From DASUAS01 sp036271015 (GTDB lineage: Bacteria > Actinomycetota > Acidimicrobiia > IMCC26256 > DASPTH01): a stretch of 9,936 nucleotides of DNA. Below are positions 7,184 to 9,936 of the stretch, piece by piece; positions within the stretch are counted from its first letter, which is position 1; every line of letters starts with the position of its first letter. Under the pieces are notes generated by a model, which did no database searches, was not told the origin of the DNA, and was given only the letters and a program-made list of their open reading frames with translations. Location of the stretch: NCBI GenBank assembly GCA_036271015.1, contig DATBBL010000386.1:1-9936 (forward strand), given 5' to 3'. The translations under genes were made by a program, and so were the position numbers.

Positions 7184-8458
7184 TCAGACCGACGTCAAGC
7201 CTGCCGACTCCATCTCTCGGGTCGCCTCGACCGCGCGGGACTCCACGATCCGTCGGTGCATCACGTAGCCCCAGACGCCCGCGGCGACCGCGGCGGCCGC
7301 ACCGAGCAGGATGCCGGCGCGTGCCCCGTAGACGTCGCAGATCCATCCGAGCAGGGGCCCACCGATCGGCGTGCTCCCGATCAGCACCATGCCCTGCAGC
7401 GCCAGCACGCGCCCGCGCATCGCGGGATCGGCCTTCACCTGGACGATCGCGGTCGACGTCGTGATGAACGCCACGCTCGTGAGCCCGACGAACAGCGCGA
7501 TGGGGAACGCGCTCGGCAGGGTGGGTGCGCCCGCGAGGACGAACATCGCGGCACCGAACCCGATCGACGCCCACACCACGTGACGGGTGTCGATCACCTT
7601 CAGATGAGCGGCCGCCAACGCGCCGACGACCGAACCGATGCTCAACACGGAGTACAGCAACGTGAACGAGCCGTTGCTGCCGTGGAGGGTGTGCTCGACG
7701 AAGAGCGGGATCACCACCGCGAAGTTGAAGGTCAGCGTGCCCACGATCGTCATCATCGTGAGCGGGATCCACAGGTCAGGCACGGCGCGGATGTAGCGGA
7801 CGGCGGCCCGCAGCTGCCCCCTCGCCTTGGCCACCACGGGGGGCTGGCGGAGCTCCGATCGGCGCATCATGAACAGGCTCGCGATCACCGCGAGGTAGGA
7901 GATGCCGTCGATGAGGAAGCACCACCCGAAGCCGGCGGTCACCACCAGGACGCCGGCGAGCGCGGGACCGATCACGCGCGAGCTGGTCATGAGCGCGCTG
8001 TTCAGCGTGACCGCGTTCTGCACATCCGACGCCGGCACCATCTCCGCCACGAACGACCGCCGGGCCGGGTTGTCGAACGCGAGCATGAAGCCACCGGCCA
8101 GCGCGGTGAGGTAGAACGCGGCCACCGGCGGGTGGCTCATGAACGCCAACGCGGCGAGCGTGAACGACTGGAGCATCTCCAGGGTCTGCGTGATGATCAG
8201 CAGACGGCGCTTGTCGGACCGGTCGGCGATGAGGCCACCCCACGCGCCGAACAGGAGCACCGGCCCGAACTGGGCGGCGGTGAGCAGGCCGATCGCCACG
8301 CCGCTGTGGGTCAGCTGGAGCACCAGGAGGGTGAGGGCGATCGTGGTGAGCCAGGTGCCGGCCTGCGAGATCAGCTGCCCGGCGAAGAACAGCCGGAAGT
8401 TGCGGTTGCGCAGCGCGCGGAAGGTCGTGCGGACGCCTCGGAGGGTCTTCGCCTTCAC
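7184..8458 (-). CDS. MFS exporter (EntS-like / MFS_3 family), probable drug or metabolite efflux
   Basis: 424 residues, the normal length for a 12-helix major facilitator. Family marks are the N-terminal RNRNFRLFFAGQLISQAGTW (17-36), loop 2-3 motif A GGLIADRSDKRRLL (74-87), FDNPARRSFVAEMVP (128-142), N153 with SRVIGPALAG (160-169), and DPAMRGRVLALQG (344-356) in the second half. This subgroup includes the enterobactin exporter EntS and many uncharacterised drug/proton antiporters; the substrate here is unknown. The gene starts with GTG (8456-8458) inside the last codons of the MarR gene (a 4-nt GTGA overlap), so the two are translationally coupled. Together with the regulator's operator this is the usual arrangement of a ligand-induced efflux pump. 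The C-terminal tail (about 402-424) is polar and cytoplasmic. Confidence 0.9.
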   Translation of the reverse strand: MKAKTLRGVRTTFRALRNRNFRLFFAGQLISQAGTWLTTIALTLLVLQLTHSGVAIGLLTAAQFGPVLLFGAWGGLIADRSDKRRLLIITQTLEMLQSFTLAALAFMSHPPVAAFYLTALAGGFMLAFDNPARRSFVAEMVPASDVQNAVTLNSALMTSSRVIGPALAGVLVVTAGFGWCFLIDGISYLAVIASLFMMRRSELRQPPVVAKARGQLRAAVRYIRAVPDLWIPLTMMTIVGTLTFNFAVVIPLFVEHTLHGSNGSFTLLYSVLSIGSVVGALAAAHLKVIDTRHVVWASIGFGAAMFVLAGAPTLPSAFPIALFVGLTSVAFITTSTAIVQVKADPAMRGRVLALQGMVLIGSTPIGGPLLGWICDVYGARAGILLGAAAAVAAGVWGYVMHRRIVESRAVEATREMESAGLTSV

Positions 8459-8919
8459 GCCGTGTCACCGTCCGACTGGTGGATGAGCCGCTCGAGCACG
8501 TCGGTGGCGGCCGCGAGCTTGGCCAGGTCGGCGGGGGAGAGGTCGGTGAGCCGACCCGCCAGCCACGCGGTGCGGCGGGACCGGTTCTGGGCCACCCGCC
8601 GCCGACCGGCCGCGGTCGCGGTGACGCGCACCACGCGCCGATCGGTCTCGTCGGGGGCCCGGGTAGCAAGTCCGGCGGCCACGAGCTTCTCCACCGCCTT
8701 GGTGATGCTCGGCGGGGCGACGTGCTCGCGGGCGGCGAGCTCACCGAGGGTGAGCGGCCCGTCACGGACGATGGTGGCCAGCGCCGCGCTCAGGGTGGGG
8801 GCGAGGCCCTCGGTGTCCTGCTGGCGCAGGAGGCGGGTCAGACGGAACGCGGTCATCCGGAGTCGGCCGGCCACCTCCACGGCGTCGGGGGCGAGGGTGA
8901 CGGGCGGCGTGCTGGTCAT
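8455..8919 (-). CDS. MarR family winged-helix transcriptional regulator
   Basis: 154 residues. A central winged helix-turn-helix is clear: LTLGELAAREHVAPPSITKA (56-75), EKLVAAGLATR (77-87), and a wing with the MarR signature DETDRRVVRVTATAAG (90-105). Helices before (12-35) and after (115-147) form the dimer interface. There is no Cys, so it is not a thiol-sensing OhrR type; it more likely responds to a small ligand, such as a phenolic or drug-like compound. ATG (8917-8919) has no Shine-Dalgarno sequence but TATGCT lies 6 nt upstream, so the mRNA may be leaderless. The gene overlaps the MFS gene by 4 nt, and a perfect inverted repeat at 8940-8956 lies about 20 nt upstream, suggesting autorepression of the whole unit. 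Confidence 0.92.
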   Translation of the reverse strand: MTSTPPVTLAPDAVEVAGRLRMTAFRLTRLLRQQDTEGLAPTLSAALATIVRDGPLTLGELAAREHVAPPSITKAVEKLVAAGLATRAPDETDRRVVRVTATAAGRRRVAQNRSRRTAWLAGRLTDLSPADLAKLAAATDVLERLIHQSDGDTA

Positions 8920-8925
8920 GGACCC

Positions 8926-8931
8926 AGCATA
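8926..8931 (-). promoter_or_regulatory. Probable -10 box of the marR-MFS promoter
   Basis: On the minus strand TATGCT, a good -10 match, ends 6 nt before the regulator's ATG, which would start the transcript at or beside the A of ATG. The matching -35 position (about 8949-8955) falls within the inverted repeat and is a poor consensus match (TAGTTT), as is common for regulated actinobacterial promoters. Confidence 0.45.
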
Positions 8932-8939
8932 CCCGATAT

Positions 8940-8956
8940 TTAGTTCGGAAAACTAA
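8940..8956. promoter_or_regulatory. Probable MarR operator: perfect 17-bp inverted repeat
   Basis: TTAGTT (8940-8945), spacer CGGAA, then AACTAA (8951-8956) is a perfect 6-bp inverted repeat in an AT-rich island within otherwise GC-rich DNA. Size and AT-rich half-sites fit MarR-family operators. It covers the expected -35 region of the regulator's promoter, so bound protein would block transcription. It also lies 112 nt upstream of the divergent DUF6325-like gene and could affect it, although no good plus-strand promoter overlaps it. Confidence 0.65.
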
Positions 8957-9029
8957 TTCTTGACCACTCCTCCCGGATGCTCGGTCGGTCGCGATCGTCC
9001 AACCCGGGTGATGCGCTCGACCGGCGTCG

Positions 9030-9068
9030 TAGGGTGAGATCGAACGCACCCCGTCTGGAGGTCGCGCA
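9030..9068 (+). promoter_or_regulatory. Possible -10 box and ribosome binding site of the DUF6325-like gene
   Basis: TAGGGT (9030-9035) is a possible -10 with no recognisable -35. TGGAGGT (9056-9062) is a strong Shine-Dalgarno sequence 6 nt before the ATG at 9069 and fixes that start. The rest of the 149-nt gap from 8920 holds the MarR promoter and operator. Confidence 0.4.
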
Positions 9069-9491
9069 ATGAGCATCGGTCCGGTCGAGTACATGATCGT
9101 CGGCTTCCCCGGCAACCAGTTCAACGGCGAGATCGCCCCCGCGCTCTCCGACCTGATCACGAGCGGCACCATCCGCATCCTCGATCTCGTCTTCATCGCC
9201 AAGGACGCCGACGGCAACCACGTGGCCGTCGAGTTCGACGAGCACGACGCCCTCGCCGGCTTCGGTGACCTCGACGGCGACGTCGGTGGCCTCATCTCGC
9301 ACGACGACATCGAGTACGCCGCGGAGGCGCTCGACCCCGACTCGTCGGCCGCGCTCCTCATCTGGGAGGACACGTGGGCGAAGCCGCTGGTCGACGCCAT
9401 GCGGGCGTCGGGTGGCGTCCTGATCGAGGGCTCCCGGATCCCCCACGATCTGATCGAGCCCGCCCTCGCCGATCTCGACGCGGTCGGCTGA
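9069..9491 (+). CDS. DUF6325-like acidic protein of unknown function
   Basis: 140 residues, no signal peptide. I recognise the actinobacterial DUF6325 pattern: IGPVEYMIVGFPGNQFNGEI (3-22), then GTIRILDLVFIAKDADG (33-49), ALLIWEDTWAKPLVDAMRAS (95-114), GGVLIEGSRIP (115-125). The function of the family is unknown to me. It is strongly acidic: I count 27 Asp/Glu against 5 Lys/Arg. The family pattern suggests a compact alpha/beta cytoplasmic protein. The ATG is fixed by the TGGAGGT site. 35 nt downstream on the same strand lies a 37-residue arginine-rich ORF with its own ribosome site; the two look like an operon. The gene diverges from the MarR gene, and whether the operator at 8940-8956 controls it is unknown. 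Confidence 0.82.
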   Translation: MSIGPVEYMIVGFPGNQFNGEIAPALSDLITSGTIRILDLVFIAKDADGNHVAVEFDEHDALAGFGDLDGDVGGLISHDDIEYAAEALDPDSSAALLIWEDTWAKPLVDAMRASGGVLIEGSRIPHDLIEPALADLDAVG

Positions 9492-9526
9492 CCCGCCCGG
9501 ATCGACCCCTCCCGACAGGAGCAACC

Positions 9527-9640
9527 ATGCTGGGAAGACGCCCCATCGCCCGCGCCGCGGTCACCACCTCGGTCGTCGTCGGCACCGCCGAACGCACCCG
9601 CAACCGGGTCGACCGGCGGGAGGACCGCCGCCGGCGCTGA
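9527..9640 (+). CDS. 37-residue arginine-rich mini-protein downstream of the DUF6325-like gene
   Basis: An ATG at 9527 has AGGAG (9517-9521) at 5 nt spacing, a good start. The product begins MLGRRPIARAAVTTSVVVGT, and the remaining 17 residues hold 9 Arg and end in four Arg. In total I count 12 Arg and 4 acidic residues. From memory, DUF6325 genes in other actinobacteria are often followed by a longer protein with a similar MLxRRP...RAA start and a C-terminal SHOCT domain. If so, this is a reduced version without that domain; I could not check this. The middle (8-21) is mildly hydrophobic but short for a membrane span. Its opposite charge to the DUF6325-like protein suggests partnership by inference only. 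The TGA stop lies inside the hairpin at 9637-9658. Confidence 0.6.
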   Translation: MLGRRPIARAAVTTSVVVGTAERTRNRVDRREDRRRR

Positions 9641-9658
9641 TCAGTTCCCGGTGATCAG
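9637..9658. terminator. Candidate bidirectional hairpin between convergent small genes
   Basis: CTGATCA (9637-9643) and TGATCAG (9652-9658) form a perfect 7-bp inverted repeat with an 8-nt loop. The left arm contains the TGA stop of the mini-protein (9638-9640), and the right arm contains the stop of the minus-strand ORF (9655-9657). The same stretch can be read as an imperfect 14-nt direct repeat (9638-9651 and 9652-9665, 12 of 14 identical). No T-tract follows, so termination is plausible but unproven. Confidence 0.4.
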
Positions 9659-9822
9659 ATCTCGGTGATCGACTCGACGATCATGTCGACCATGCGCTCG
9701 GCGTGCTCGTCCACGAGCAGCTCGTCGGCGTCCATCGTGTAGCGGACGCCGCGGCGCTCGAGCTCCTGCTGGATGGCCGCCAGCTGGTCGACCGTCCACC
9801 CCCCGGCGTAGATGCGCACCAC
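9655..9822 (-). CDS. Small 55-residue hypothetical protein, or C-terminal remnant of a larger one
   Basis: From GTG (9820-9822) the frame runs 55 codons: VVRIYAGGWTVDQLAAIQQE, then LERRGVRYTMDADELLVDEH, ending in MVDMIVESITEI. The pattern looks like a genuine beta-alpha-beta-beta-alpha unit: a strand, a helix (11-24), two strands (26-38), and a helix (40-53). It has low-Arg, balanced codon choices unlike an antisense shadow. I cannot name the family. An in-frame TGA lies just upstream (9829-9831) and no Shine-Dalgarno sequence precedes the GTG, so it is either a short protein with an unusual start or the tail of a gene whose front was lost. The ending exactly inside the hairpin at 9637-9658 argues for a real gene end. 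Neither of the other two frames upstream gives a recognisable missing N terminus. Confidence 0.5.
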   Translation of the reverse strand: MVRIYAGGWTVDQLAAIQQELERRGVRYTMDADELLVDEHAERMVDMIVESITEI

Positions 9823-9897
9823 GCCGGCCAGTCAACCAGGCGCGACCAGGCCCGGGGCGGAGCCGCATGTGGAGCGCTGGCGACCGCGCCCCCCGTG

Positions 9898-9910
9898 CGG
9901 CAGGCTGCCG
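9898..9910. repeat. Perfect GC-rich palindrome just before a possible start codon
   Basis: CGGCAG (9898-9903), one base, CTGCCG (9905-9910) form a perfect 6-bp inverted repeat too tight to be an RNA hairpin, ending 2 nt before an ATG at 9913. It could be a protein-binding site or chance in GC-rich DNA. Nearby at 9835-9854 is a near-perfect 10-nt tandem pair (ACCAGGCGCG, ACCAGGCCCG). Otherwise I see nothing in 9823-9912. Confidence 0.3.
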
Positions 9911-9912
9911 GG

Positions 9913-9936
9913 ATGACCACGAGACCGTTGGCCTTC
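9913..9936 (+). CDS. Possible 5' end of a plus-strand gene (cut by window edge)
   Basis: ATG at 9913 opens 8 codons (MTTRPLAF) to the window edge. There is no clear Shine-Dalgarno sequence, and the fragment is too short to assign. It is listed because the 90 nt before it (9823-9912) looks intergenic and the gene to its left points the other way. Confidence 0.3.

Noticed and set aside
5879..8956. A 1025-codon plus-strand open frame opposite the hydrolase, MFS and MarR genes
   Set aside because: The product is low-complexity, rich in Arg, Gly, His, Asp and Glu, with no domain, and it lies wholly opposite three clear families. It begins inside the SnoaL-like gene. Long antisense frames are expected in GC-rich codon-biased DNA.
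9638..9665. Short imperfect 14-nt repeats as a CRISPR-like or attachment site
   Set aside because: Only two copies, no spacers, no integrase or cas gene nearby. The inverted-repeat reading between convergent stops explains them better.

Overview
The window is GC-rich chromosomal DNA with strong third-position GC bias, ATG/GTG starts, tight operons and several start codons that sit just downstream of a TANNNT box with no Shine-Dalgarno sequence. The gene families seen are a tandem CaiB/BaiF CoA-transferase, an OB-fold/thiolase fusion, an F420-type luciferase-like oxidoreductase, a SnoaL-like protein and a DUF6325-type protein. Together they point to an actinobacterium, and the catabolic flavour resembles Acidimicrobiia or mycolate-type soil and aquatic lineages; the exact taxon is inference. 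No rRNA, tRNA, CRISPR array, insertion sequence or phage gene is visible.

Region 1 (1-2975, minus strand) is an acyl-CoA catabolism pair. A 561-residue protein joins an N-terminal zinc-ribbon/OB-fold to a thiolase-like domain that lacks both classical thiolase cysteines. It is followed 80 nt downstream by a tandem-domain family III CoA-transferase that runs off the left edge.

Region 2 (2976-6072, plus strand) starts from a divergent promoter region. It encodes a secreted PQQ-type beta-propeller protein, an F420-dependent LLM oxidoreductase and a SnoaL-like protein coupled to it through an ATGA overlap. With region 1 it looks like a patch of lipid, steroid or xenobiotic oxidation genes, although no substrate can be read from the sequence.

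Region 3 (6113-8956, minus strand) is a compact MarR regulator, MFS exporter and secreted serine beta-lactamase-like hydrolase unit. A perfect 17-bp inverted repeat, a probable MarR operator, lies just upstream of the regulator and next to its likely leaderless promoter.

Region 4 (9069-9936) holds a very acidic DUF6325-like protein and a 37-residue arginine-rich mini-gene behind it. A 55-residue minus-strand ORF converges on the mini-gene, and the last bases may be the start of a further plus-strand gene. Both convergent junctions (6070-6096 and 9637-9658) carry 7-bp hairpins that include stop codons.

The points most worth following up are the cysteine-less fused OB-fold/thiolase (a possible single-chain retro-aldolase), the acidic/basic DUF6325 and mini-protein pair, and the MarR-controlled exporter plus hydrolase unit. 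Nothing here is a clear-cut new defence or mobile system.
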